Assembly (NCBI GenBank): GCA_964559845.1
Contig: CAZLJF010000001.1
Location: 12,494-76,493 of the forward strand
Origin: WSZY01 sp964559845
Lineage (GTDB): Bacteria; Pseudomonadota; Zetaproteobacteria; Mariprofundales; Mariprofundaceae
Direction: 5' to 3'
DNA: 64,000 nt
The notes beneath the pieces were generated by a model that saw nothing but the letters and a program-made list of their open reading frames with translations, made no database searches and was not told the origin of the DNA. Below, piece by piece: positions 49,540 to 58,419 of the stretch (position 1 is its first letter; every line of letters begins with the position of its first letter). The position numbers and the translations under genes are program-made.

Positions 49540-49837
49540 CAGTTGGCCTCGCATTGTTATGATCCGGAGCGGGATCGGTACGCACAGCATCGGAAATTGT
49601 TGACATCCCTGCCGGTGACAGCCCCAGCAGATAGCGCCTTCCACCATGCTCCACCTCTACAAGTGTGTGGCGTGTATCAATAGCCAGGCGCTGTACGACC
49701 CGCATCGCCACCTCGCCCTGGGGCAACTGCCTAAACTGAAGCTTGCGAAACCCCCAAACCAGTACTGCAAACAGCGCCAATACCAGCGCCAGGGCCGCCA
49801 CGGACTGCAACATCAGAATGAAAAAGTTATCCTGCAT
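49523..49837 (-). CDS. fliO: Flagellar protein FliO
   Basis: The 104 residues have one membrane segment (about 8-30) and a cytoplasmic domain with the family motif RVVQRLAIDTRHTLVEVEHGGRRYLLG, split over two strands here. FliO is a scaffold for FliP assembly. It lies between fliN and fliP, 15 bases after fliN. Confidence 0.88.
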   Translation of the reverse strand: MQDNFFILMLQSVAALALVLALFAVLVWGFRKLQFRQLPQGEVAMRVVQRLAIDTRHTLVEVEHGGRRYLLGLSPAGMSTISDAVRTDPAPDHNNARPTDAAEI

Positions 49838-49852
49838 AATTGGCTCCGGAAA

Positions 49853-50167
49853 TTAACCCAGACTGCGGATTCTTTCGCCGGGCGGAACAACCTCCACTAC
49901 ACGCACACCGAGCTTGCCATCTGCCGAAACCACCTCACCACGTGCAAAAACACGTCCGTTGGCAAGAATTTCCACTTCAGCGTTGGCCTCTTTTTTCAGA
50001 TCAACCACCATGCCTCGATGAAGTCGTGCAACAGCATGCAACGGCAGCTCTACACGGCCCAGTTCAACACTGATATCAAGTGGAACATGCATAATTGCCT
50101 CAAGATTCGGCTTCTGGCCGCCTGCTGCTCTTTCCGGAGTTGCCGCCTCTTTCGCACCATCACTCAT
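49853..50167 (-). CDS. fliN: C-ring protein FliN
   Basis: The 104 residues contain the SpoA (surface presentation of antigens) fold: LDISVELGRVELPLHAVARL, then VDLKKEANAEVEILANGRVFARGEVV and KLGVRVVEVVPP. FliN works with FliM in the motor switch. It overlaps fliM by four bases (50164-50167). Confidence 0.93.
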   Translation of the reverse strand: MSDGAKEAATPERAAGGQKPNLEAIMHVPLDISVELGRVELPLHAVARLHRGMVVDLKKEANAEVEILANGRVFARGEVVSADGKLGVRVVEVVPPGERIRSLG

Positions 50168-51201
50168 GATGCACCTCCTTGATCAATCTCATTCATAATT
50201 TCAATGGCAAGCCTGCCCTCCTGACTACCCGCCCGGACATCAAACATCGGCATGGAACCTGCCCATAACACTGCCGGCTCCTGCTCACCCTTGCTTAACG
50301 GCAACAGATCACCCGGTGACAACTTCAGAAAGTGTGCAATATCCATACTGCACCTCCCTAACACCACACGCAGTGGCAAAGGTACAGACTCCATGGCTCT
50401 TCTCATATCAGCTTCCCACTCCTCATCAACAGCAATAGCATCGTCACTGACTGTTGAGCGAAGATTATCCAGAATGGGTTCCAGGAAAGGACGTGGATAA
50501 TGTAGAGAGAAGATGCCTTTTAACGCCTCATCCAACTTGATTTCAAAATCCATGCTGAAACAGCTGTCGCCGGACCCTGCCACCGAAAGAAACTGGGGAT
50601 CGGTATCGAGCTTGAACAGCTCAAAGTCCATCCCATGAACCGGACCCCATGCCTCTTCAAGCAGCTTCTCCAGACTCTTGGCAATACGTTCCGATAACCG
50701 CTGTTCAACCGGAGAGAGAGATTCATAGGACTCGCCATAGGCTTCACCTGTTCCTCCCAGCATGGCATCAACATAGGCAACAATAAGATGAGTATCGAAC
50801 GTCACCATCATCCGGCCGTGGCCTTCAACAGCATAGGCAAAATAGACCCGGGGCGTCGTTTCAGTGATAATCTCCAGATACTTTTTCTGAGACATCTCAT
50901 GAGTGGATGTTGTTATCTCCCGCTTAAACAGATCACTCCAGTGCTCATTCAGCGCCTCCACCAGACGCTCCTGTACATTAACAAAGAGCGGATACCTGCC
51001 GGGGCCGTTATGATCATCACCACTGCTGAAATCATAGACTTCAACCGATTCCGGCTGTGGCAACGGCGGCAGTGTTGCAAACATCGCTTCGGCCTGTTCA
51101 TCCGGAGCCATGCTGGCCATCAATGCATCGATCTCCTCCGGATCAAGTACCGGCTTAGCCTCACCGGTCATCTGCTGGCTGTCTGCACCTTCACTGCTCA
51201 T
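50164..51201 (-). CDS. fliM: Motor switch protein FliM
   Basis: FliM binds CheY-P and forms the C-ring. The 345 residues have an N-terminal region with the LDPEEIDALM segment, a CheC-like middle domain (FDTHLIVAYVDAMLGG, SPVEQRLSERIAKSL) and a C-terminal SpoA domain (LGRCSMDIAHFLKLSPGDLLPL). The motif LSPGDLLPL is standard. It overlaps fliL by 4 bases. Confidence 0.94.
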   Translation of the reverse strand: MSSEGADSQQMTGEAKPVLDPEEIDALMASMAPDEQAEAMFATLPPLPQPESVEVYDFSSGDDHNGPGRYPLFVNVQERLVEALNEHWSDLFKREITTSTHEMSQKKYLEIITETTPRVYFAYAVEGHGRMMVTFDTHLIVAYVDAMLGGTGEAYGESYESLSPVEQRLSERIAKSLEKLLEEAWGPVHGMDFELFKLDTDPQFLSVAGSGDSCFSMDFEIKLDEALKGIFSLHYPRPFLEPILDNLRSTVSDDAIAVDEEWEADMRRAMESVPLPLRVVLGRCSMDIAHFLKLSPGDLLPLSKGEQEPAVLWAGSMPMFDVRAGSQEGRLAIEIMNEIDQGGAS

Positions 51202-51716
51202 TGCGATACAAAGTCCGTGAAATAGAGGTTTTTGATCGGTTTGCCGCCCAGCAGCTTGTTCAAACGGTAGGTCAGATCTTCCTTAAGCGCATATTTGCCC
51301 TGCGGCGTCCGGATCTCCTCAAACTTTTTGCTCGAAAGTTCGGTAATGACAAGATCCATCACCTTCACCATATTGGCTTCAATCCTGGCCTGAGCCTCTT
51401 CATTACGCACTTCAAGCTTGATTTTGGCACGCAGAAACTTGCTGTCCTCAACATCCGCAAGGTTGACCGTGATATCTTCAATCTCCATGAAAATCGGAGG
51501 TGCATTGGGATCTTCCTCTTCTGCCTCGGGAATCTTTGTCTCTTCAGTCTGAACCGTTTCAGGCGCATCAGCTTGACCGGACTGATCCATCTGCACCATT
51601 TTCCAGGCAATAAAACCACCTACTGCCAATACCAGCACCAACAGCACCAGATTAATGATCGGCAACAGGCCACCTGAAGATTTACTTGCTTCTTTATCTG
51701 CTGCTTCGTCAGCCAT
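51198..51716 (-). CDS. fliL: Flagellar basal body protein FliL
   Basis: The 172 residues have one membrane segment (about 17-37, LLPIINLVLLVLVLAVGGF), an acidic linker and a C-terminal periplasmic domain (DITVNLADVEDSKFLRAKIKLEV, split over strands; VMDLVITELSSK; LFYTDFVSQ-like end). FliL supports stator units. It lies 51 bases after the motB-like gene in the same direction. Confidence 0.92.
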   Translation of the reverse strand: MADEAADKEASKSSGGLLPIINLVLLVLVLAVGGFIAWKMVQMDQSGQADAPETVQTEETKIPEAEEEDPNAPPIFMEIEDITVNLADVEDSKFLRAKIKLEVRNEEAQARIEANMVKVMDLVITELSSKKFEEIRTPQGKYALKEDLTYRLNKLLGGKPIKNLYFTDFVSQ

Positions 51717-51767
51717 TTTTGTTCCTCCTGTCTGCTATGGGACTCCATTTGCAATCCCATTCAGGCT

Positions 51768-52469
51768 TTATTTGTATACGACGATCTCGACACGCCTGTT
51801 TCTTTCACGTCCAAATGGCGTTGCATCGGTTGAAATAGGCCTTGATGGGCCATATCCAGCCAGTGACAGCCTGCTCGGACTTACACCTGCTTCCTCCAGG
51901 ATATGCAAGACTGATGCCGCTCTGGCCAGAGTCAGGCTCCACGGATCCGGATAATCACTGTTTTCAGCCACGCCACGGTTATCAGCATGGCCGTTTATGC
52001 CGATTTTCCCTGGCACGGTTGCCAGCATTTTTGCCAGACGTTTCAGGGCCTGAATATGCTCCGCTTTCAGTTCAGCAGAACCTTCATCAAAGAGTACCGA
52101 ATCACTGATTCGGAGATAGAGGCGATCCCTGATGATAACCGATTTCACCTTATGCTTAAGTGTGCTGTTTTTCAGAACCACACGACTGTTTTGCCGCATG
52201 GCAAGCATCAGTTCGCGTGGTGTTACAATCTTCTGTATCTCCATCGGTGGAATAATTTGCAGCTCCGTTTTCTGGCCTGCATTCAATACCGACACCGCTT
52301 TCTGAAAATAGGTGGAGATATCCTGCAGACCTGTTTTATCCAGTGTCGACATCGATACAAGAAGAATGAAAAAGGTCAGCATCAGGCTTACCAGATCTGC
52401 AAATGTCGTCATCCATGCTTCCGGATTCGGCTTATACTCAACAGGATATTTTTTTTTCCGCCTGGCCAT
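51768..52469 (-). CDS. motB: MotB-like stator protein 1 (with channel Asp)
   Basis: The 233 residues have an N-terminal stretch and one membrane segment with the canonical proton-channel Asp25 (TTFADLVSLMLTFFILL), then an OmpA/MotB peptidoglycan-binding domain (IGINGHADNRG, LARAASVLHIL, RNRRVEIVVY). It overlaps the other motB-like gene by one base. With MotA it forms a stator unit. Confidence 0.9.
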   Translation of the reverse strand: MARRKKKYPVEYKPNPEAWMTTFADLVSLMLTFFILLVSMSTLDKTGLQDISTYFQKAVSVLNAGQKTELQIIPPMEIQKIVTPRELMLAMRQNSRVVLKNSTLKHKVKSVIIRDRLYLRISDSVLFDEGSAELKAEHIQALKRLAKMLATVPGKIGINGHADNRGVAENSDYPDPWSLTLARAASVLHILEEAGVSPSRLSLAGYGPSRPISTDATPFGRERNRRVEIVVYK

Positions 52470-53242
52470 CAGAAGCCCTTCGGCGGCGTCACTGCCGGAC
52501 GATGCAGCAGTTTAAATGAACCGCTTTCCTGACTCTCGGGTCTGGCTGTAACCGGACGGAATTTCAGAACAATCTCAACCCTGCGGCTCATATCGGGATT
52601 ATTCGCAACAGGGTGCATCCCTCCCATGCCCGCCGCGATCATGATGCCGTTCGGAATGCCCCGTTCAGCAAGAGCATGAAAAACACTCATGGCGCGTGCA
52701 GCAGATAGTTCCCAGTTAGACTGATAGAGAGAACCACGGGTGGGTGTGGCATCGGTATGCCCTTCGATACGAATCTCGATCACTTCAGGGCGACGGAAAA
52801 TATCTGCCAGACTGTCCATCAGCGGCATCATTGCAGGCGTAATTTCCACCTGACCCGGTGCAAAGACGATCCTCTCGGGAAAACGGACACGTACCTTGTC
52901 TTTATCCAGAGGCAGTACATGCAGATCATCATCCAGCCCCAGCATCTTGGCAACTTCCGTCAATTCTTTGGCGGTCCGCTTGGGTGCGGTTCTGCCATCA
53001 ACAATCTCGTGTGTCGGCATGGCCGGCCCCTGTCCCCTGGAGAGGTTGGCGCCTTTGGGAAGCGGACTGAAAGTACCCGCCAGTGAGCCAAGGGCAGCCA
53101 GACGCTTCTCTTCGACAATCACGGCAAGGGATGTCAACAGAATAAAAAAAGCCAGCATCTGCATCATCAGTTCGAGAAACAGTGCAGCCCCGATATCCTT
53201 GGGGGGATCTATCGGATCCGGTTTCTTCTCTCGTTTGGCCAC
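52469..53242 (-). CDS. MotB-like stator protein 2 (Glu in place of channel Asp)
   Basis: The 257 residues have the same layout: one membrane segment (LFLELMMQMLAFFILLTS) and an OmpA/MotB domain (IEIRIEGHTDATPTRGS, NWELSAARAMSVFHAL, MSRRVEIVLKF). At the place of the channel Asp it has Glu24; the surrounding FAD becomes FLE. It lies between motA and motB1, with all three on one operon. It could be an alternative ion-pathway stator or form mixed stators. There is only one motA nearby. The name is by similarity. Confidence 0.85.
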   Translation of the reverse strand: MAKREKKPDPIDPPKDIGAALFLELMMQMLAFFILLTSLAVIVEEKRLAALGSLAGTFSPLPKGANLSRGQGPAMPTHEIVDGRTAPKRTAKELTEVAKMLGLDDDLHVLPLDKDKVRVRFPERIVFAPGQVEITPAMMPLMDSLADIFRRPEVIEIRIEGHTDATPTRGSLYQSNWELSAARAMSVFHALAERGIPNGIMIAAGMGGMHPVANNPDMSRRVEIVLKFRPVTARPESQESGSFKLLHRPAVTPPKGF

Positions 53243-53274
53243 AGCTATTTCCGATTACAGTCAGTGAATCCGGA

Positions 53275-54033
53275 TCAATCAAATGCAGAACGACGCTCTT
53301 TCGGCGGCAGATAACCGAGAAGTTTCTGCTCCATAACGCGTGGATTCTCTCCGGCAACAAGTGACTGGATACCGGTCAGGATAATTTCATGAATAAGAAG
53401 CTCCTCCTGGCTCCGGGCTTTCAATTTACCCGCCATGGGAAGGAATATGATATTGGCCATCAACGCGCCGTAAAACGTGGTTAACAGTGCAATCGACATG
53501 GATGGGCCGATAGATGACGGGTCTGACATATTCTGAAGCATCAGCACCAGCCCCACCAGTGTGCCGATCATACCCATGGAGGGAGAAAATGTGCCGAGTG
53601 CTGTCAGCATATCCGCACCTTTGGTATGGCGACTGCTCACCTTGTCCATCTCCATATAGAGAATATCCTCAATGTCATTGGGCTCCTGACCATCAATGGC
53701 CATCTGCAGGCCTTTGGCCATAAACTGGTTTTCAATCTCACCAACTTTACTCTCAAGTGCCAGGATGCCGTCCTTACGCACCACCTGAGCCAGTTCAACC
53801 AGTTCAGCAATCACATCCTGGCCCGCATCAACTTTGTACATGAAGGTTTTCAGAATGATACCAATCAATCCAATCACATTGCTCAACGGGTAAGCAATCA
53901 TGATCACACCAAACGTACCACCCACCACAATCATGATGGATGGCGGATCAATAAAACTCGGCAGACCGCTGCCGATAGCGAACATAACCAGGCCGAATGC
54001 AGTAACAATACCGATAAGTGTTGCGATATCCAC
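53275..54033 (-). CDS. motA: Stator protein MotA
   Basis: The 252 residues form four membrane segments: near the start IVTAFGLVMFAIGSG, later FSPSMGMIGTLVGLVLML and MSIALLTTFYGALMANIIFLP, which is the family's third/fourth helix pair. The cytoplasmic loop (about 60-150) is present. Translation starts at GTG 54033 behind AGGAGG. It is the first gene of the motA-motB-like-fliL run, with a sigma-54-like promoter upstream. Confidence 0.94.
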   Translation of the reverse strand: MDIATLIGIVTAFGLVMFAIGSGLPSFIDPPSIMIVVGGTFGVIMIAYPLSNVIGLIGIILKTFMYKVDAGQDVIAELVELAQVVRKDGILALESKVGEIENQFMAKGLQMAIDGQEPNDIEDILYMEMDKVSSRHTKGADMLTALGTFSPSMGMIGTLVGLVLMLQNMSDPSSIGPSMSIALLTTFYGALMANIIFLPMAGKLKARSQEELLIHEIILTGIQSLVAGENPRVMEQKLLGYLPPKERRSAFD

Positions 54034-54084
54034 GGATCCCTCCTAGAGAAGAAGCTAAATCGTTTTATTTCTAAAAGGATCTTT

Positions 54085-54101
54085 AGCAAGAAGCGTGCTA
54101 A
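54085..54101 (-). promoter_or_regulatory. Candidate sigma-54 promoter of the motA operon
   Basis: The minus strand reads TTAGCACGCTTCTTGCTA, which matches TTGGCACG-N4-TTGCW at all but one position (A for the first G of GG). The -12 GC is about 54 bases before the motA GTG, leaving space for a leader with AGGAGG. Confidence 0.6.
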
Positions 54102-54146
54102 TTGCCTTTTAAGCTAAAAGCAGGAGTTAAAACTGACTCTACAATG

Positions 54147-54183
54147 AAAAAAAAGCGCAGAAAGATAACTCCCCCAGCGCCTT
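54147..54183 (-). terminator. Intrinsic terminator after flgE (second hairpin)
   Basis: On the minus strand AAGGCGC and GCGCTTT pair (one wobble) around a loop and run into TTTTTTTT. It lies after a strong 11-base-pair hairpin at 54201-54228. Together they separate the flgE and motA units. Confidence 0.65.
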
Positions 54184-54200
54184 CTCATATCAGAGCAGTG

Positions 54201-54228
54201 AGCGACAGGAGATGATTCTCCTGTCGCT
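54201..54228 (-). terminator. Strong hairpin after flgE
   Basis: AGCGACAGGAG-ATGATT-CTCCTGTCGCT is a perfect 11-base-pair stem with a 6-base loop, 25 bases after the flgE stop. No T-run follows directly; the second hairpin supplies it. Confidence 0.7.
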
Positions 54229-54252
54229 TATCCAGGCCTGTTATGGCCCGAA

Positions 54253-55794
54253 TTACCGCTTGATCTGCATCAGTGAAGAGAGCATCTGATCAGTTGTCAT
54301 GATGGTTTTCGAATTTGCCTCATAACCACGCTGAACCACGATCAGCTTCACAAACTCGCCGGCAAGATCCACGTTGGACTGCTCCAGACCGTAGGGTGTA
54401 ATGGAACCCATACCACCATTGCCCGGCTTCTCCATTACCGGTGTGCCGGATGCAATGGTCTCCTGCTTCAGGTTGTTACCCACACTGGTCAGCACCGAAT
54501 CATTCGGAAAATTGGCAAGCGCCACCTGATAAAGTGAGCGCCGCTGACCATTGGTGAATACGCCAAAGATTCGTCCTGTAGAGTCTGTCTCCAGACGGTC
54601 CAGGAAACCGGAGGTGAAGCCGTCTCGCGTCATCTGGCGGGTTGCAAACGAGCCGGCCATCTGCACCGTACCGTCCAGACCTGTACCGGTTACCCCCTGC
54701 TGGTCAGTGCCGGTTGCATTACCAAAGTTGAAACTGACTGTGCTGGGCGCCGCACTTTGCCACGGGAATGAGATACCGGGGCCGATTTCCGTGACCAGTT
54801 CTCCATTAGTGCCGAACACCAGCTGATTACCGGTCGGATTGGTTAAGACGTTGCCCGCAGTCAGGTTAATACCCGTTGTTGTAACGGCAGCAGTCAGAGT
54901 GAGTGAACCACCCACTGCGGACCCCACCGTCTGCCCGGCTGTCACCAGCGTACCATTGAGTGTGACATTGGTATCAAAGGTCGTATCGGCAGAAATCTGC
55001 GTGCCAACTGGAAGGGTGGCAGGCAGTGCCGGATTGGTCGTGTTAAAGTTGGTTAACGGATCACCAATAATGGTCTGTGTACCCGGCGTGCCACCTGCCA
55101 CTTCGGCCCCATCCACACCGGCATGCCATGTCCAGTTATTGGCGGCTGTCTTGATGAAGTAGAGGCTTACCGCATGCGTCTGACCGAGAGAGTCATACAC
55201 ATTCACTTCGGTTTTGTAGTGATAGGTAGCTGCATTATTGGGATCAAATGCAGTACCGGCAGGAAACGGAATGGCGTTGGAATCCAGGCTTACACCCGGG
55301 CTCACATTGGTTGTTGCCTGAGCCTCAGCAGCCAGATTGGCAAAGGTAATATCGGTTATATTGCCGATTGCCTGGCCGGCATCATTGGTTGCCCAACCCT
55401 GAACGATAAAGCCCTGGCCATCAATCAGATTGGCGTCCTTGTCCAGGAAGAATGCGCCAGCACGGGTATAATATGTAGTATCGCTGGCCGGGTCTCTTAA
55501 GGCAAACATACCGTTACCGTTGATTGCCATATCGGTCGGACTGGTTGTATTCTGGATCGAACCCTGCTGTTGATCACGGGTAATCTGGCCAATCCGGACA
55601 CCGTTACCTACCTGGTTGGCAATGTTCGAACGCGTCACACCCACGGTCTGGGATAACACATCCGAAAACACCACATTCTGGCTCTTGAAACCCAGAGAGT
55701 TCACATTGGCAATGTTGTCGCCAATGACTCGTACGGCCTCACCAAATGCTGAAAGACCACTGGATCCTGTGAATAGTGCATTATAAATACCCAT
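54253..55794 (-). CDS. flgE: Flagellar hook protein FlgE
   Basis: The 513-residue hook subunit begins with the rod/hook family N-terminus (ALFTGSSGLSAFGEAVRVIGDNIANVNS, here two helices) and ends with the matching C-terminal helix (EQSNVDLAGEFVKLIVVQRGYEANSK). The middle (about 190-330) is Thr/Val-rich and variable, as in long hook proteins. ATG 55794 lies behind AAAAGGAG. It is preceded by flgD, giving the order fliK-flgD-flgE. Confidence 0.95.
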   Translation of the reverse strand: MGIYNALFTGSSGLSAFGEAVRVIGDNIANVNSLGFKSQNVVFSDVLSQTVGVTRSNIANQVGNGVRIGQITRDQQQGSIQNTTSPTDMAINGNGMFALRDPASDTTYYTRAGAFFLDKDANLIDGQGFIVQGWATNDAGQAIGNITDITFANLAAEAQATTNVSPGVSLDSNAIPFPAGTAFDPNNAATYHYKTEVNVYDSLGQTHAVSLYFIKTAANNWTWHAGVDGAEVAGGTPGTQTIIGDPLTNFNTTNPALPATLPVGTQISADTTFDTNVTLNGTLVTAGQTVGSAVGGSLTLTAAVTTTGINLTAGNVLTNPTGNQLVFGTNGELVTEIGPGISFPWQSAAPSTVSFNFGNATGTDQQGVTGTGLDGTVQMAGSFATRQMTRDGFTSGFLDRLETDSTGRIFGVFTNGQRRSLYQVALANFPNDSVLTSVGNNLKQETIASGTPVMEKPGNGGMGSITPYGLEQSNVDLAGEFVKLIVVQRGYEANSKTIMTTDQMLSSLMQIKR

Positions 55795-55884
55795 TTTTTT
55801 CTCCTTTTATAGTTAAATCCTGAGGATGCCCCGATATACTCAGGGTATCCGTGCAACCCTCGGACGGGCTGCCTAAATCATGGA

Positions 55885-55912
55885 CGGAGGCAAAACTGCG
55901 CTTTTGCCTCCG
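55885..55912 (-). terminator. Perfect hairpin between flgD and flgE
   Basis: CGGAGGCAAAA-CTGCGC-TTTTGCCTCCG has a perfect 11-base-pair stem, 7 bases after the flgD stop. No T-run follows, so it could be a weak terminator or an RNA-processing element that sets hook protein amounts apart from flgD. Confidence 0.55.
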
Positions 55913-55918
55913 CATACT

Positions 55919-56584
55919 TCAAAGTCGGATCTCAACAACATCCGATATGTCTGCGGGCACACCACCCACAATCAATTGCACCCCGTTTGCTGTCATGCGA
56001 ACCGCATCCACCACGCCGGAACGCTGAACTGTTGCAGGGATATTCACTCCCCCTGCATCTGAAGCCATCACTTCAATGGTATAATTGCCGGGCTGCGCCT
56101 GCGTACCGCTATCCGTCAAACCATCCCAGCTCAACTGATGCTCCCCTGCTCCCAATGGCCCCAATGCCATGGTGCGTACCGGCACTCCGGCTTCATCCAT
56201 CAGAACGATATAGGTCTGGCTGGAGTTTCCGGCCAGGTTGACCGAGAAATTCTCACTGCCGCCGCCATGCTGGATGGTGTTCTGCTCCAGTATAACAGTG
56301 CGGCCAAGATAGCTGGCCGATGAACCGGAGATATCCCCGCCATTCAGGCCGCCACCGGCAACCAGCTCTTCAAGCAGCTTATTGGTATTGATCTGCTGCT
56401 CCACCATATTGAAACGTGCCAGTTGGGCAGACATTTCGGTCGGATCACTTGGATTCATCGGATCCTGATGCTCCATCTGCGCCACCAGCAGTTTGAGAAA
56501 CACCTCCTTGCTGCCGATATCCTGCTGCATCCCTGTTGCCTGTTTGGCAGGTCCGAGTGCCGGTGCTGTTACTTCCAAAGGCAT
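55919..56584 (-). CDS. flgD: Hook capping protein FlgD
   Basis: The 221 residues show the FlgD N-terminus KEVFLKLLVAQMEHQDPMNPSDPTEMSAQLARFNMVEQ (one helix-loop-helix) and the C-terminal Ig/Tudor-like fold (GEHQLSWDGLTDSGTQAQPGNYTIEV). FlgD caps the growing hook. It lies 9 bases after fliK. Confidence 0.94.
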   Translation of the reverse strand: MPLEVTAPALGPAKQATGMQQDIGSKEVFLKLLVAQMEHQDPMNPSDPTEMSAQLARFNMVEQQINTNKLLEELVAGGGLNGGDISGSSASYLGRTVILEQNTIQHGGGSENFSVNLAGNSSQTYIVLMDEAGVPVRTMALGPLGAGEHQLSWDGLTDSGTQAQPGNYTIEVMASDAGGVNIPATVQRSGVVDAVRMTANGVQLIVGGVPADISDVVEIRL

Positions 56585-56593
56585 ACTCTCCTC

Positions 56594-58303
56594 CTACGCC
56601 AGAATACTTATCCGGCCATTGCCGGCGGTATTTATACCAAACTGCACGGACGACCCATCCTGCTCCTCACCCGGTACTCCATTAAGACTGGAAAATTCAC
56701 TGAAAGGGCTATGTCCGGCCCCCGACGAATCACCCTGCCCGCCCTGTGAATGCATATTCATGGAGAAGTGACCCAGATCGAGTCCCTGCTGTGCCAAAGC
56801 CTGACGCAACTGTGGCAGATGCTGCTCAAGCACCTGTCTTGACAGGGCCTGATCGACGGTAAAGTGAACCTGCAACTGCTTGCCGACATCGCTCTGCAAC
56901 GTCACATGCACCTTGCCCAGATGTGCCGGCTCAAGATGCAGTTCAAGCTTCATGGCACCATCTTTTGCCGAACGGGCAATCTCCAGCATCACATCGGCAG
57001 GCTTGTGGGTCTGCGCTGTTTTATAATTCATATGTGCCGAGAAGTCGGTACCGCGAGAACCCTTTGGATCACTCTTCAGGCTGTCAGTCAGCAATGCCTC
57101 CGCTTGTTGATTGCCAGCGCCCATATCCTGCTGCGATGTTCCGGAGCCGGATTCACTGCCATGTACAACAACCTTTTCCAGACCGCCCGCCTGTGGCTGA
57201 TTAGGCTGCACCTGCTGTGACTGTGTAACTGTCTTTACCCTGTCCTGAACTGCCGCTTTGACCGGCAGTTCCACTTGTTCACTTTGAATGCCTGCAGTAT
57301 TGTGACTGTTACGGGTGACATCCTCCTGCACCTGAACCCGTAGCGTCTGCCCCCTTACAGTCTGCTCATCAGGCAGAACGCCTGCGGCCAGTTGATTAAA
57401 TGTGGAAACATTGCCGCCTTGCAATGACTTAGCGGTCTCGTGAGGCATTTCATCTGAAGCTTTTGTAACAGAGACATCCGCTACGCTTTTCAGCGCTATA
57501 GCGGCCTCCTGCCCGGCGGGCATGGCACTTTTTTCAGCCGCAGAGGATAAACCTGTCAAAGACGACCTGAGAGATTTCATTTCCGATGCAGCGGTAACAG
57601 CTTTTTCGGTTCCTGAAGGAAATCCATCGCCTGAATGATTGGTCTTGATGCCTTCGGACTCTCCTTCAGATACAATGCTCTTTTCAAATGCGGGCCGACC
57701 AGCCAAAAATGCTCCGATGACCCTGCTATCAACAGGCTTTTCGCCTGAACGATCCATAGCACCTTTGAAGGGATCAGAAGAGTGCTTTTCGGACAATCCC
57801 TTCACACGTTCCTGTGCAGAAAAAACAGCCTCCTTGTGAGGCGTGACATGATCCGCCTTGCCGGCAAATACCTCTCCCGGCCCGACCAATAAATGCTCTT
57901 TAGATGCCTCCCCTGACTGAGAACCGTTTTCACCATCGATTGCTGCGAGCAGCTGCTCTTTCAGATCATTTCGTGACAGCAGCGCCTCTGATCCGGATAA
58001 CATCAGCTTCCCCAGACCTGATTCAACCGCTTTCCGGCTTCTTCCGGATGGCTCAGCCGATGCTGATCTGATCACCGTAGCTGCTCCATCTTCGGCTGCG
58101 GCCTTTTTACCTGCAGCACCAATGATAGAAGCCGGGCCGATAGCTGGAACAGCCGAAGCTGCCGGCATCTTGCCGCTCTTCTGCATCTGCGCCTGGAATG
58201 CAGCAAGGAACCTGGCGAACAGTCCGCCCTTCATACCGCCTTTGCCTTTCAGCCCCGCAAGGCCTGCAATGGCTGCCTTTGTGTTTACTGTCGGTTCAAT
58301 CAT
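56594..58303 (-). CDS. fliK: Flagellar hook-length control protein FliK
   Basis: FliK measures hook length and triggers FlhB switching. The 569 residues are mostly Ala/Ser/Gln-rich and variable (about 1-450), then the conserved C-terminal domain (AKDGAMKLELHLEPAHLGKV, then LRQALAQQGLDLGHFSMNM). Start ATG 58303 gives MIEPTVNTK. The predicted sigma-54 +1 is next to it, so the ATG 23 codons later (behind AAAGG) is an alternative. It precedes flgD. Confidence 0.88.
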   Translation of the reverse strand: MIEPTVNTKAAIAGLAGLKGKGGMKGGLFARFLAAFQAQMQKSGKMPAASAVPAIGPASIIGAAGKKAAAEDGAATVIRSASAEPSGRSRKAVESGLGKLMLSGSEALLSRNDLKEQLLAAIDGENGSQSGEASKEHLLVGPGEVFAGKADHVTPHKEAVFSAQERVKGLSEKHSSDPFKGAMDRSGEKPVDSRVIGAFLAGRPAFEKSIVSEGESEGIKTNHSGDGFPSGTEKAVTAASEMKSLRSSLTGLSSAAEKSAMPAGQEAAIALKSVADVSVTKASDEMPHETAKSLQGGNVSTFNQLAAGVLPDEQTVRGQTLRVQVQEDVTRNSHNTAGIQSEQVELPVKAAVQDRVKTVTQSQQVQPNQPQAGGLEKVVVHGSESGSGTSQQDMGAGNQQAEALLTDSLKSDPKGSRGTDFSAHMNYKTAQTHKPADVMLEIARSAKDGAMKLELHLEPAHLGKVHVTLQSDVGKQLQVHFTVDQALSRQVLEQHLPQLRQALAQQGLDLGHFSMNMHSQGGQGDSSGAGHSPFSEFSSLNGVPGEEQDGSSVQFGINTAGNGRISILA

Positions 58304-58314
58304 GCCCTCTATAC

Positions 58315-58331
58315 AGCATGGGCGGTGCCAA
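58315..58331 (-). promoter_or_regulatory. Candidate sigma-54 promoter of fliK-flgD-flgE
   Basis: The minus strand reads TTGGCACCGCCCATGCT, with exact GG-N10-GC spacing and a full TTGGCAC -24 element; the -12 is ATGC instead of TTGC. It fits hook-gene control by sigma-54 in polar flagellates. Its +1 would fall right at the annotated fliK ATG. Confidence 0.55.
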
Positions 58332-58385
58332 ACAGTTATATATTATTTATCAACAGGTTAGGTGGTTTTCATTCCCCTGAAGAGA

Positions 58386-58419
58386 GGCAGATATTTCCCC
58401 TCATGAGGAAATATCTGCC
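58386..58419 (-). terminator. 13-base-pair hairpin overlapping the channel stop
   Basis: GGCAGATATTTCC (58386-58398) and GGAAATATCTGCC (58407-58419) are perfect 13-base arms with an 8-base loop that contains the stop codon of the channel gene. Only a short pyrimidine run follows on the minus strand. It likely marks the end of the fliH-channel transcript. Confidence 0.55.

Noticed and set aside
54060..54090. Sigma-28 promoter upstream of motA (TAAAG with AACGAT)
   Set aside because: Spacing and the -10 match are poor, while an overlapping sigma-54 site is far better.
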